Of a stretch of 64,000 nt of DNA, positions 48,059-61,673 are shown one piece after another (positions within the stretch are counted from its first letter, which is position 1; each line of letters begins with the position of its first letter). A program made the translations under genes and the position numbers. The stretch is from assembly GCF_964355755.1 (NCBI RefSeq), contig NC_092671.1:1656501-1720500 (forward strand), in the 5' to 3' direction. The notes beneath the pieces are model-generated. The model saw only the letters and a program-made list of their open reading frames with translations. It had not been told where the DNA came from and ran no database searches. Source of the stretch: Antedon mediterranea (Eukaryota; Echinodermata; Crinoidea; Comatulida; Antedonidae).

Positions 48059-48357
48059 TGTAATCACTTTTGTTAGGTTCATTTTCTAATATTCATTTTC
48101 TATTTATTCATGAAGGTCATCATATTCATATAATATTTATGATTGACACATCTATTGTAGAATGTGTTGCATTTAATAATATTTTATGTGTAACATTTCT
48201 CAGTAATCTTTCTTTAGATTCAACCTTCAACTTTCAGATTCGTATACAAAAAATTAAACAATGTTTTTAGATTCAAAGGCATAGATAATTTAAACTGCCT
48301 AGTGATATACTGAAAATGTATTATTTTTTAACAAAATTTGAGAGAACGAGAGAAAGT

Positions 48358-48435
48358 CACCCCATCTGAGATTCGAGCCTAGAATCATCGCCTTGATATG
48401 CAGATGTCATACCATTAAACCCACTGGGGCTGTCA
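48358..48435 (-). mobile_element. tRNA-derived SINE head, minus strand
   Basis: Read on the minus strand it gives GACAGCCCCAGTGGGTTTAA, TGGTATGACATCTGC and a B-box-like AGGCTCGAATCTC. It shares its start and layout with the copy at 14331. Confidence 0.55.
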
Positions 48436-51400
48436 TAATATGATTCAAATTCCTAATGTAATTGTAGGCCTACTGTATATACTCAGTACATTTTGTGAGT
48501 CAACTTGCAAATATTACATTTATATCTCATCACCCTCTGACTTCTGTCGTCTTTTTCTATTTGACACCCTGTACGTGAAGTGTTACTTTGTGTTTCCATA
48601 GACAGATTTCTTTATTCTGAATACATTAGAAATGTTTAGGTAGAATCTATCAACTTCAATCTAGCTAGTAAACAGAAATATTACGTAGCTAATATGAGCT
48701 ATAATACTAAAAGCTCCAGCCAATAATGATCAATCAATTGTGAAATACAGAATGATGCGATAGCCAAATGAAACTGACATTAGAAAATAATCTGAAGAAA
48801 TGTTAACCATATCTATCTACTTGATGATGATGCTGGCTTATTGGCGGATCTTGTTTGGCTTTTGTGAGAGGTTCAAAATCTACTGTAGAATTTAAATATA
48901 TGTATGAATGACCTTTTATGCAAAGGATGGAGTTTTCACTGCCATAATGTAAATGTTATCATTATTTTTTTCTTACAAAGTGCTTGCGACGGTTGTTATA
49001 ATGTTTGGTTGCCATATATCTTAGGATAACCATCAGTAAAACTTTACTTTTCTTTGTGACTTTTATTTTGTAATTTTTTTCTCAAGCACACAAATACTAT
49101 AAATAGGCCTATCCTTCTATAAGCCTAACACTGATACCAAACCGAAACTGATATGTATTTTATTTATTTTTGTATATGTTTATATTACTTCTTATTAGTT
49201 TACATAACCACAGTAGAGGTTTCATATTTATACTGTACTTTTACTTTACTGTTTTTTATCATCATTATTAAGAAATGAGTTTTTTAATGAATTAAATTGT
49301 TACCTGGTAACTATGTACCTTCATAATTAGATTTGATCATGTATTAAGGCTTTTGATTTTAAGGTGTGGCAACGAATATACAATGTATTTGTAATTCTAT
49401 TAAGGTGCTACTGTCAAGGTGTTTATTCATTCTTCTTACCTACTGTTGAAAACGCCCTGTTTTTTTATTTTACTAAATACAAGGACAGGGTACTTTTGAA
49501 GTTTGGAAGAGAGAAGAAGGTTGTAGGCCTACTGTTTGCTGTCTGTATATTATTGAATATTGGTTGTAATTTACCATGTTTAATTTCTTGATGTTTTGAC
49601 GTATTTTTGCTGCCACTGAAGGCCCACTGTGACTGACTTATTTCAGAAATGTTTAATTCCTTACTTCCATCAAATTCTTGCGACCCTCTCCCACCAGCAC
49701 TTCTATGTTTGTATTTTTTTATTGTGTTGCTGATGTTAAAAAAACCTAGAAAAGTACTGGTAAAGAATGGTGATTGTTTACGTTTGTAATAACAGACTTT
49801 ACAATGATTAAATAGATGTTGAAATAAAGACAGTACAGTATATGGGAAGTATGCATTAATATGAACAACTCCCAAAAGGAAACCAGTTTGTTTATTGCCA
49901 ATCAGCTGCTAATTTATTATCTAATGATTGACAGGCTGAATTAATTGTTAATACAAATTAAACAAATTGTTATGCTTCACCAGTTGTGTCTGCTGCTATC
50001 ATGTGTACAATATAGCTCAATAACAAACAAAATAAAACATATAATTATGAGTAATTAAATATTTGATCAAAGATATATTGACCCCTTAAATAATTCCAAC
50101 TACACTACAAAAAGGCCCATTCAATGTCAGATTATTTTGTTTATAAAATATATCTTTTTGTAATGAATAATTAAATAACTAAAATCCATTTTTTTTAAAT
50201 GAAATTTGTCCTACACTCACTCACTTCACAAGACTAGATTGTAGTAAAAAACATACACACAATTTTCAATAACAAATTTAAAATTGGGTAAATCATTATA
50301 ATTTTGGTGTATATACAGTATGTGGTTCGGTAACTCATAAAAACTAACCATTGCTAAAGATAAATTTAAAATGTGTTCAATTGATTTAAATATAGGTTGT
50401 GACCTTGTTTGCATATTATTTTATTGATACTTAAATGATATTAATAGAGTTTTATGGCGTACACCAGAGACAATCTAGAGGAGAAGAACTAGGACTGGGA
50501 TGATAGGTGAACATGCAATGGTAAAGATACTGAATATTAACGATTATGCCTATATACAATTTCTTTTACTTTTTTTGCGTATATAGGTAAATTACCTATT
50601 CTTCTTAAACGCTAGTTGTCTACATCGCACGTCTCACTTGTGTTTGCCACTCTGTACATATTTGAGCAAGAATGTGTATAGGTCCGCATGTGAAAATGTT
50701 TGTTTATTTTTTAATATTTACCATCCATGTTGTGATCGGTCTTCCTTGTGGTCATTTAATCTTTCACAGGGTCTCCCTAAGTGCGATTTTAGCTGGTGAT
50801 CATTTAAACGGAGCTTAATATGACCACACCATAACGGTCAATGGCGTTCATTTCACCCTCTTGTTAAAAACTTCAGTAGCAACTAAATATTCACTGGTTC
50901 TCATCTTGCCTTATATTAGTATCCTGTGACTCCAAAGTGTGACACTCAATCTAAACATGACAGTTTTATGATATACATTTGATACTCTGAATATATTCAT
51001 TAAATTTAATATATTTCCTGAAACAGATTATATTAAAGAAAAGACTTTTATGACTTCTTTTTTTTTAAACCACCAAGCTCCAACTTTAACTTTACTTGCT
51101 ATGTTTAAAGTCAAATGTAGTTATCATCCTTCAAAAATTGTATCCTATACATTGGAAAAATAAACTGTATATATTTATACTTTCAGAAGACTACTTTTAT
51201 GTTCACTTTAAAAAGAACGATTTTGCCGATAAGAAAATAAAATAAACGTTTGGTCTTGATGCTCTGATAAACACATTCATAAGAGAGATTATCAGAGAGA
51301 TAAATAGCTAATTAACCTTGTAGAATACAAAAATATTTTTAGCTTATTATTTTACGAAAAGTAGGTCTGGCAACTATGAAAGGAAAAGGTGTCAAATATT

Positions 51401-53555
51401 TCACCCTCGTTTGACCCCGAATACAGGATGGAAAGAAACAAAGCAGCGAGAGCTGTGAATCACAGAATAAACACAACGCAAGCCTTGTACAGATTATAAT
51501 ATTACAATGAATGATGAATGAATTAAGGTGCTAATGCATCTCAAGTTAGTACCTATTAAATCATTAACAGTATACAACCGTGGAAGAATAATTCCTCTAT
51601 GGTATAACATAGGTCAATATAATTAACATTTTTATCCTCTTTATTAATATTCCATTCCATGCTGCTGTGAGCAAATAACTAGTTAATACTTATGTGAATT
51701 AATTATACACTCAAAACACTCTTAAAACAGAAAAAATTTAAAATAACCATATAAATTCTATGGTTATAAACATTGGTGTTGGAATGCTACTTAACTGGTT
51801 AGCGCAAAATAAGGGTTATGTGATTGACCATGGTTGACTTTGAGTCAACTGTCGTAACATCTTGACCATTTGACTTCCTATGAACATTGCATTTTAAGTA
51901 AAGTTGACATTTTATAGTCGATGACCGCCCACTGGAATTAAAGAACTAATGTTAGTAATGTTTCATTTTCTAATAGCATTTGCATGTATCATTTTATATT
52001 TAACAAATCATTTTTTAAATAATAATTTGAATATAAATGTGCCATTTTATTTGTTTTTTCTCCATATGTGTAGGGGATTGCGAGGTATTTCAATTTTAAG
52101 TTCTAAAATCAGAAACCTCTGATCAAGCTGTGTGCTTTCTCTCGAGTTAGTTTTGTCTCCTGCTAAGAAAGAACACAAGCAAAACATAGCATGTCTGTAT
52201 TTCTGAATTCTAGGAATGTCCAATATACAGTGAAATCATTTAGTTCGCATACTGTACTTTAAAAATCTTGATGAAAACCTATTAATTATTTCCATTCAAC
52301 GATTGTTTACAAAAATTAAAAAGCCAGTAAAATATTTTTTTTTTTCATTTTAACCTTCTTTTTATTACTTTATTTTCCATTTTGTGTTAAAGTTTGCTTT
52401 CAGCTACAGTATGTGGTGGAATTTTTCATTTAGTAATTTCCATTAACTTTTTCTAATTTATATCATTAACTTTTTCTAAAGTTTTCTTACTGTACTGGTT
52501 TCAACAATTCTTCACCATATTTATGAACTTGATGATTGCTATATCTTTCCATCATTAATCTTTTCTAAAGTTTTCTTACTGTACTGGTTTCAACAACTCT
52601 TCACCATATTTATGAACTTTTCTAAAGTTTCCTTACAACTTTGAGAACTTGGTGATTGATAAGCTAGCCACATTTTGTTATCTTTAACAACTGCAATATT
52701 AATCTTATTTCTAGCCATTTGTAGTTGGTTTAGTTCACTTGCCACATTTAATTATCACTTTCTTCAAATCTCCATTGTTGAATTAAGTTATTCTTTTCTT
52801 CATTGTTTAGTGAATAATAAAACTAAAGAATACTAGTAATGGCAAATGTAAGATGTTTCTCACAGTTGACTGTGGCAGTAAGTAGATATCTAATCGGTGT
52901 TTAAACGGCTTTTCTTGGTTACTGACATGCCTAATATTTGATATACATTCTTCTTTACAAGCATGTTGAAAATGTAAACATCCTTATTTGAACTTTTATT
53001 TCTTTCAATATTAATTCTGACCATTCACCTAACCAAGATGTACTGATTAAATTTAAAAAAAATAATAGTAAAATATATTTTCTTTGAAATAGTAAAGTAC
53101 GGTTTGTGGTACAACATCTTTTTCCAAAAAGGAAATATAAGTAAAATACAGAATATTTCGATACTTGCATGTAGCATAACTACTGAACTGTTGAAACTAT
53201 CAATCAACATTCATCATTAGTTTGTTTCCAATATCCAGGACTTTAAAATAGCAATATAAAGATATTTTCTAAGGAGTACATATTTAATTGTATACTTTAT
53301 TATGACGAAGTGAAGCTTCTACCACCTGGTCTGTGTTTAGTTTGTGACTTAACTCTCAAAATTATACAAACACCTTTCTTTTAGTATACACTTGCTAATT
53401 GCATGGAAGCTTTCTGCAGTTTTAAATAAGATTAGCATTGCCATTGTTATTGGTGTACGTATAGGCATTTTCTCACTTGTTTGTGTGTACAAACTAAAGA
53501 TAATCTAAAAAAATCAACCTATAACTACTTAAAAGAAATCCTGAATCTTAATCTC
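48436..53555. other. Gene-free stretch
   Basis: The content is AT-rich, with a diverged 89-bp duplication at 52470-52630. The 136-codon minus-strand frame near 49465-49875 lacks any recognised feature. No gene is called. Confidence 0.4.
52470..52630. repeat. Direct repeat, 89-bp spacing
   Basis: TTTCTAAAGTTTTCTTACTG, TACTGGTTTCAACAA and CTTCACCATATTTATGAACTT occur twice, 89 bp apart, with a partial third start. Confidence 0.85.
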
Positions 53556-53704
53556 TTTAGTCTACATTATCAAACTAGCTTGACAAAATAAAGTGTGATC
53601 TTCCCAAATATGGTAGTGATCTTCACAAATATGGTAGTGATATGACATCATCATGTCCATATCACATTTTTTTTCACATAGTTTGAGAATGTAGACAGAG
53701 CTTT
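53556..53704 (+). mobile_element. MITE family A copy
   Basis: Left end TAGTCTACATTATCAAACTAG, core AAATATGGTAGTGAT twice, right end GAATGTAGACAGAGCTTT. Confidence 0.72.
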
Positions 53705-54810
53705 ACAGTATGTACATAAAATTGCCAATTATTTATATTTGTAGGAAAAAATTTAATAAAATCAAAACCTCTGATTTCTTAGTTATTTTGGATAATAGTG
53801 CTTGTTGTTGAGGAATAGTATCGACACAAAATAGATTTCCCTTGGGTTAAGTCTATGTACTTGCATGAAAAAGAAAAACAATATAGAAATGTACTTTGGA
53901 AGGTGTTGGTTGTGGCCTGACCCTGCTACTGCAACAATGAAACTTGATTTGCTCCTTTTTTTCTGAGTTTGTCATTTCTATAAAGCTTTTGTTTGTTTCA
54001 ACAATTTGATTCAATTCTCTAGTGGTTAGAAGTTGGAATATACTGGAGCTTTGTCTAAGAAACTTGACAAATATTGGCTTTTACACTGATCGGAGGTAGT
54101 TCGACGTCCCCAGCTTTCTATACAATCATTAGATTGATAGAAACATAGAAAATAAAGCAACAAAAGATGTAAGGATGAAGCAATTAAGGGATAATGCTGT
54201 AATCACTTGAACAATAAGTGCATTAATCTTGCCATTATTCAACATCTTAGTGGTAAAATTAGAATGATTTAGCTTTTCATTATAAATTGAAAGGAAAAAA
54301 ACGATAAACAATGCACTTGTTCGTTCGCCTTTGTGCAATTGGATTTAAGATCAGACGTCCATTACATGTTGTTTTTGCACACCTATGGCCCCATTTGTCC
54401 CTTGCTGTGTTGGCATATGTTTAGAAGTCTACTTACTAAAATGGCACTGAGAATTCATCCAGCTCTCAGTGGTTGGTAATCAGCAATTATAAATATGTTG
54501 AAATTTATTTCGGTTTGTGTATTGTAGAGAAGCAGATGATATTTAAATATTATTATTGATGGATCGATTGATGTTTGGTATTTCTTTCAGTTAACTGCAA
54601 AGTCAATTTTTGCCGTAACCATCTTAAGTTAGGTAACCATCTTAAGTTTGTAAATTACAAACACGATGAAGCGACTATGTATGATGAGTATTTCATTGAG
54701 CTTACTATATACTTTCATCATTATACAATTAGGCCTAGGTCTACAATGATCAATCAATACTGTACATTAAAAAAACATTGATTGGTAAATCTTTTGAAAT
54801 AAAAATAATA

Positions 54811-54935
54811 TGGAAGTATGTTTCCATACATGTTTGATCAAAATAACCGGGTTAATAATGCAATAGTCTCATTTCAACATATGCTGTATATGGAATTTGT
54901 GCTATATAAATTAATAAATTATTATTATTCAAATT
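54811..54935 (+). mobile_element. SINE-tail-like repeat, copy 2
   Basis: GGAAGTATGTTTCCATACATG, TTTGATCAAAATAACCGGG and TTGTGCTATATAAATTAATA align with copy 1 at 47942. It ends in an ATT-repeat tail. Confidence 0.5.
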
Positions 54936-56398
54936 ATTCAGTTCGCTGAGGTATGTCCGTCAATCATACACACCGCCAAAGTTATGGTGTTAACAACACC
55001 ACTACAGAGTTTATATGCAAAGACATACGATACATTATTGACTCTACAGCAGTACATTATTGACTACAGTACCTCATATATCATGTGTTTACATACAAGT
55101 CCCTCTTGCCAAACATTCATCCTCTGTAACTCAATCATCGTCATTGATCACATTTTAAAAGACCATCTAGGAATACTGTTACCTAACTTTCCATCCTAAA
55201 AGCTCATAAATTGAATGAGATCATCAGTCATTCTTCCAACACCTCATCCGTCTTTGTCTTGTTAGATGCATGTTTATTGTTATTTAGTTACAAGGGGGAT
55301 CTCAACTGCTTTCTGAGACAAAATTATTGAAATAATTTTATGAGGTTAAGCCAAAAGAACATAATTTTCTCTACAAGAAGAAACAACATCTTCAAAACAT
55401 GGCTGTAAATTTATTTCAAATCCTGAAAGTTGGCATTTATCTGATTTAGATTTCTTATAAATTTTATACTTTGACAAAATTTATTGTGTTTTTGTCAATG
55501 TCTTTAGTCTTGGATAAGTAAAGATTAATCACAAAGAAAAACAAATGTTTTAATTCATTACACTTTTAGTTTTGAGTTCAGTGTCGGTTACTTTGAATGC
55601 AGCAGTCATTCAGAGTAGGTGCTACTCTGTGACTGGCTAACTGTGAACCAGTAGATGATGCAATCTAAATTTTATTGTATACAGTCATGTATTTTTTTTT
55701 ACATTACCAACAAGAACTATTAACCTTTACCAACTGTTATTGCTATTGTAATGTAAGCTGTTTGTGACCAATTATTTGGACATTTGTTTCCTTACAGTAT
55801 TACATAAATAACATTCATGTTTTCTCTAATGTTTTCTCTATCGTATGTTTCTTTCTATGTCTTGTTTTGATAGCCAAATAACATTATTTCTACCTGTATT
55901 CTAATAGATAGATGGACATTAATGTTATTTTTGTAATATATTATTTTTGTAATTATTGGTTTGATGGCAACCTGACGTTTTAAGTGGCATTTAACAGATT
56001 GATTGCTTTAGTGTATGTTGTATATTCATTTACTTCTCATCTGTTTTCATTTGCACATTCGAATTCTAGACATCTTTACATCGACATGTTTGTCCAATGT
56101 AAAATGCAAAAAAGATAATTTATATTGTCAAATGTATTTTAATCAGCGGATCCAAGGGGGTTGTGTTTGGGCGTGAGCTCCCCTTTGACAGCTATAATGA
56201 AATCTTTTTTTAAAGTATCTAATTTGACAGGCGCTATTTAATATTATATGTTAGCCTTCCTCAGTTTGAAAAATCCTTTGATCTGCCCCTATTATTAATA
56301 GTAAAAATGGAATAAAGTAATCAAATGAACTAATAATATTCCCACTTCTAAAGTCTGATTTCTCGGACAGCTTATTTCACAGCTGTTTGTACAGCCTA

Positions 56399-56552
56399 AA
56401 GCTGTGTCTACACTCAAACTTTATGTGACAAAATAATGTAATGTGCCCATATATGGACACGATGATGTCATCACTACCATATTTGGGCACATCCCTACCA
56501 TATTTCGGCACATCATACTTTTTTTGTCAAACTAGTTTGTTTAGACACACCT
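56399..56552 (+). mobile_element. MITE family A copy
   Basis: Left end AAGCTGTGTCTACACTCAAAC, core TGATGTCATCACTACCATATT, right end GTCAAACTAGTTTGTTTAGAC. TA lies just before the left end. Confidence 0.72.
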
Positions 56553-57198
56553 GGGCGTAAACACAAATGCCAAAGCACTCATTCTTTTAAGAACAAGAAG
56601 AAAAAAAGCAACAATGTAACTTGTTACCAAGTTTCCCTTACACACCTTACGATCTTATTACAACAAAAGAACAAACGGAAATTAATTGAACAAAAACATA
56701 ATATTACAGATTTAAAAAAATACAAGATCAATTTCACAGATTAAAGGTTTACCCAGCAGTGGATTATACAATATCCTTTATCCTTAGTAAGGTGTGTTAA
56801 TAATTAGTTGGACGTATTTTGTTCATTTGCGATCTCTGTAGAACCTACTTATACCACCTATTGTTCACTGACGTCAATTTTCCATAAATGTATTTCATTA
56901 ATTTCCAATTAACCATGCAAGGTTTATAAGAATTCTTTTTGTGCAGTTGTTGCATACAATATTTAGTTACAAATTCTTAATCTTGATATTTTGTTTTAAT
57001 TATGCTATTTCATTTTAAATGTAATATCTAAATTCATTTTATGCTTTCTAAAATATTAGTTTAAATTAAAAATCAAGACAAAGGAACATATAGCATGACA
57101 AATTTAACAAATTACATTCTCTAACTATCAATATTAATAATGCCCTACTGTATCAATGGCATACGGTATGGAACACAGTTTGGCTGCTATTTCAGTGA

Positions 57199-57275
57199 GC
57201 CTTTTAGCTGCAACTTTTACCTGGAACTTTTAGCTGCAACTTTTAGGTGCCTTTTTTAGCTGCAACATTTAGCTG
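57199..57275. repeat. Short tandem repeat with TTTTAGCTGCAAC
   Basis: TTTTAGCTGCAACTTTTA-like units occur three to four times at 20-26 bp spacing. Confidence 0.7.
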
Positions 57276-58164
57276 CTTCAACATACCCAGGATACAGATT
57301 ACATTCATGTGTGTCTGTATATCATTAATGCTCTTCCTTCCAATTATAATATTTGCATTTCACTTTCATGTTTTGTACCAAACATAAGTTACCGTTTTAC
57401 CTTTTCACATGAGAGGTGATTATCATATGTTGCACATTCAAAAGACATACACAAGGTATGTTTAATGTTAAAGATGAAAATGTATGTTTCTCATTACCTT
57501 GCTGTATTTATGTTGGAATATTATTAACAAAAAACAAATTAAATAAAATACAAACTATAAAGTAGTGCATATTAATATTTTTAAATATTGCCTATTAAAA
57601 ACGTCATTTATATTATCGTGAGATAATTTCCCGATTGATAGTAATCAATAACGGTACTGGGTTTGGTCTACTAGCGTTCCTGGTCCCAACCAGTACATCC
57701 ATTCATAGTAAGCCTACCTGGTGGTGGCCATAGAACGGTCCCGAGATAACGACTATACTTCGGCTTTAGACGATAGAAGATTGAAAAAATTGTTAGAGAT
57801 GTTTGATTATGTGTAGATGTGTGATTTGTTCTTTTATTCAAATGATGTTATTTATTTAATAAATTAATTTAATTATCGTAGATTGTATATTATGCGATAA
57901 ATATTATTTAGTAAATTGTTGATATATTATTATTATAATATTAATAAAAAGATATTTGTTAGTATAAATTTAAAACAATATAGATATAAGGAAGAAAAGC
58001 AAAGAGATTATGGAGCGGCTGTACCAGAATATACAACACTATAAGTATTGTAAAGTTAATATACTAAAAAATTTAGGCGATCTTGTCAAAGGTCAAGCGC
58101 CTTCAGCCCGCCACGTTTCGATATTCAATATTGAACTCTCTTGAAACATCTTCCGTCATTTAAA

Positions 58165-58300
58165 TTACGCTTTCCACGATTTGTTTCCATATTTTTCTGT
58201 TTGTAAGTCTACTTTTCCTTTAAAATCTTTTAAAATTTTTATTTGGTTTATCCAGTTATCTTTTGGTCTTCCTGGCGGTCTTTTTACTTTCTTTTTTAAT
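58165..58300 (-). mobile_element. LINE reverse-transcriptase C-terminal remnant, minus strand
   Basis: Minus-strand translation reads RPPGRPKDNWINQIKILKDF and ends KYGNKSWKA plus stop. The RPxGRPxxxW pattern with a following W and stop is the usual C-terminal end of non-LTR retrotransposon polymerases. The sequence upstream on that strand (to about 58500) is broken, so the element is dead. Confidence 0.55.
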
Positions 58301-60900
58301 TTCCTTCATTAAGGATAACTAGAATTAAGACTTTCAATCTTCTGGTCTTGATAATTTTAAGTATTAAATCGGCTCTAAATCACGCTCTAAATAAAAACCA
58401 AATACTCTCAATTCTGTCAAGTGGGCTTGATTTATAGGTTTTTATAAAATTTGGTAATATATAGTCTTCTTCTTGTGTAGTTTTCATTGAGTTGAAATCC
58501 TCACATTCGATGTGTTTTATTTTGTATGTTTCATGTTAAAGCTAGCATTCACATGAATGTTTTTAAATGTGCATAGAATGGATTTAGAACTAAAAATTCT
58601 CTTACGCTCTATATTGTTAACTTTGATGTACATCCAAACATAGTGATAGAATTCTACCTCCATGCTCAAATCTGTAAGATATCTGTTTTTAAATCTTATA
58701 GAGAAACAGCATGTAACATACCTTGAATAAAGTGAAAACTTAACACTACTTTAGTGGTCAGCTCTTTGCTATGAAAACCACAATAATAGTAGCTCTCTTG
58801 GTATTTTAACATAAATAAAAGTTGTAGCCATCCTGTGTGGGGTATGAACACCACTACGTGATATGAAAAGGAATACTGATCAACAATTCCAGAGGCTATA
58901 AACTTGTTTATACATCGTGATCCAAAAAGAAATATATTACAAGAGTACTGTAAAACAACTCCGAGGAGTGTTTACGGATTGCCTACCTGCTTCAAAAGGG
59001 CCGACAGTGTCTGGAATTTGAGTAGTGGTTTTCTGACATACAATAATATTTTCATGATATATGTGTTGTAGAATAAAATATAAAATATGGATACAGTAGA
59101 ACCTCTTATATCATGGTGGAATTATTTATTTCTAAATAAATTCCTCCATGCCTATATTATTAAGGAACACCTTTGTAGAATAAAATAGAACCATTTATAG
59201 TGGTGTCCCCTGAATAGAGGGTTTCTTTTCTGCGATTTGGCCATCTCAATTATATATTGCCCTCGTTAAATTCACAGGAAAGTGTCCCCTGAATTTAGTT
59301 GTCTATAAGGAGGGATTCTGATGTAATATAATATAAAACAAGTGTAATTCCAAAGATGTATTGCGAATTTAAACTACAGAACCATCATGTCATGTGTTTT
59401 TTTTGTGTGCATTTTTAATATCTCGTTTCATCTTCAATTAATGTTGATACATGCTATGACCTGGAAAAATAATCTTAGCATAGTATGTTTCCATGGTAAT
59501 ATGAACAAGTATATTATCTTTTTTAGCTTGCTTTGCCTGCAGGCATTATTGTTGAATTTTTTCCCTTAATTTATTAAAAGTATAATAAATTAAACAATTT
59601 GGAACTTGCTATGATGAGCGTTCTTGTGTTTCTAATCTTTGAATTTTAGAAATGCTTTTAAAACATTTTAAGCCAAGTAAAAATAATTACTAGTTTGTTG
59701 ATATACCAGTACAGTATAAGTCCTTATCATTTTCTATTTGACTGCCAATATTAAATCTAAAAGTCATGCGATAGATAAAAAAATGATAATAATAACTAAT
59801 TCATTTATTTTACATTGTAAGGAAGATGTTAGTGAAGAGGATAATGCTGGAGGTGTGTGTGACGGTAGTCGTGTCGAGGGCCAAGACAATAATGATGGCA
59901 CAAAATTATTCAATGTACAAAATATAATATGTATTCAATCAAAAGTAAGATTTTAAAACAATGTGAAAATGTAGTGACTGATGTTATAGTTTGAAGAATC
60001 AATACCCGAACTAACTAACTTAACTACAAAACATATATTTATATTAATTAAGGGGACAGGAAAGATGACCACATCCTGATTGACTTTCCTTGAAAGACCC
60101 ACCTTAGGAATGTAGTGTTCCAAGTTAAGTAGGCATCCGGAAGAGTAAGGGGTGAATAGCCTGTGTGATTAATAGGGTTGGTCCCACCATGTTACAGTGT
60201 GAGTAGGGGTATTGAGGTGGTAGGATTTTTAGGTGGTGGTATTGAAGTGGTGGTTCGGATATTGAGGTGGTGATAGTTGGTGGTGGAGCTAGTAGATTGT
60301 AAGGATGACTGATGTGGTAGCAGTCAGGATAATGACATCGAAGGATGGAAATAGGCAAGAGATAATTGTGCTGCAGCTTGTACAGACAATGGCCATGACA
60401 GTGATGATATCAAACATTCCAACCCCTAGACATTCAAAAGCAAATTTGTGTTGCAAAGAAGTTTTGATTGAAATTTATCAGACAATATTCAAGTGATGTA
60501 GCAAGGTAGTGATGAAGAATAAACTTAGTGACTGGTTATGGCAGTGATTATATGATAACAATATTGTAATATTTCCATGTACAGTAACATGTCATGTCTT
60601 TTTAATTCAAAGAAAGCTGAAACCCATTACAGTACATAGCTAGCTATTCTTTGTGCGAATGGTTTCCTAAAGACATAATTCAGTACACATTTTAATGTCA
60701 ATGACCTACTAACTACTACGTCCAAGAAAACGCATACATTTTTCGGAATCATTCAGAATAAATCTGTTGTCCTTTTGAACTCTTCGTCATAATGGGCATA
60801 TCACTCATTGCTTTAGTATTTTGTTTTAATAATACATTTAAAATGAAATTTTGATAGATAGGTAAAAAAAACGGTTAGTAGTTTAAAAACCATAAGATTC
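58301..60900. other. Gene-free stretch
   Basis: It may start with decayed LINE sequence. A GGTGG-rich low-complexity stretch lies at 60205-60295. No gene was found. Confidence 0.4.
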
Positions 60901-61534
60901 TTAAAGCCCCATTCCCTACGTTTTTTAGATCTATTTTAAGATCACAAACTATATTTAATGTAAAAATAATACTATATGGTCCTATTGCGATAACTTTTTT
61001 CGTCTTTAAACGGTTAAAAAAGTGAAAAATAAATCAATTCTAATAATTATAGAGGCCCGCTATAAATCCCAAAATGCATTGCGCGCGGATTGATATTTTT
61101 GTTTTTCACCTGTAATTCGCCCACTTTTCGATCGATCGTGAAGCCAAAACAAATGGAAGACTCCTAACTTTTCAGCGAAAATACCGGGTTTTCCCCAATT
61201 TGTATCAACGGAGTCTGGCAAAAATAGAAAGACAATTAATGCAGCAACTATACAACGTCAGGCTAGGTATATAGCTAGCGTACGATTTTCATACGTTATC
61301 GATGTTTACCAGCTAGGCCTACAAAACTAAGCCTAGCTAGGCTAGGCCTAAGACCGTCCACGAGAGGTCGATCGCCGCGAGCTACTTAGGTAGTGCATTG
61401 TTTCTCACTTTTTATCATAATTTACCATAAAACGTACATTTAAGACAAGGAATGACATGGTTTAATGTTTTTAAAGTGATATATATGTATTATTTTCCAA
61501 AAAACGTCCAAAATTGCAGGGAAGGGGTCTTTAA
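60901..61534. mobile_element. TTAA-flanked non-autonomous DNA transposon, 634 bp
   Basis: It begins TTAAAGCCCCATTCCCTACG and ends GCAGGGAAGGGGTCTTTAA, inverted repeats of about 15 bp inside TTAA on both sides. TTAA sites suggest a piggyBac- or Kolobok-like source. The interior is richer in CpG than the flanks and contains GCCTAGCTAGGCTAGGCCTA but no long ORF. Confidence 0.68.
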
Positions 61535-61589
61535 GATATGTGACAAGGTAAATTTAATACTAGAGATTTCCAAAACTTAGCTGGTGATA

Positions 61590-61673
61590 TACATAAATAT
61601 GGTACTAGTGGTATGATATCATCATGTCCATTTATTGGCATCACATTTAGTTTGATAGTGTAGACAGAGCTTT
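61590..61673 (+). mobile_element. MITE family A, right half
   Basis: AAATATGGTACTAGTGGTATG, GTCCATTTATTGGCATCAC and TTTGATAGTGTAGACAGAGC match the right half of the family. The left end is gone. Confidence 0.65.

Larger units (their letters stand above)
54936..58164. other. Gene-free stretch with repeats
   Basis: Apart from the elements listed separately here I see no exon or RNA gene. Confidence 0.4.

Noticed and set aside
49465-49875. 136-codon minus-strand frame
   Set aside because: Low-complexity composition, no domain or splice context, and a rival frame on the plus strand.
59738-59956. 72-codon frame with an acidic stretch
   Set aside because: It is embedded in low-complexity DNA with no acceptor or donor supporting an exon.
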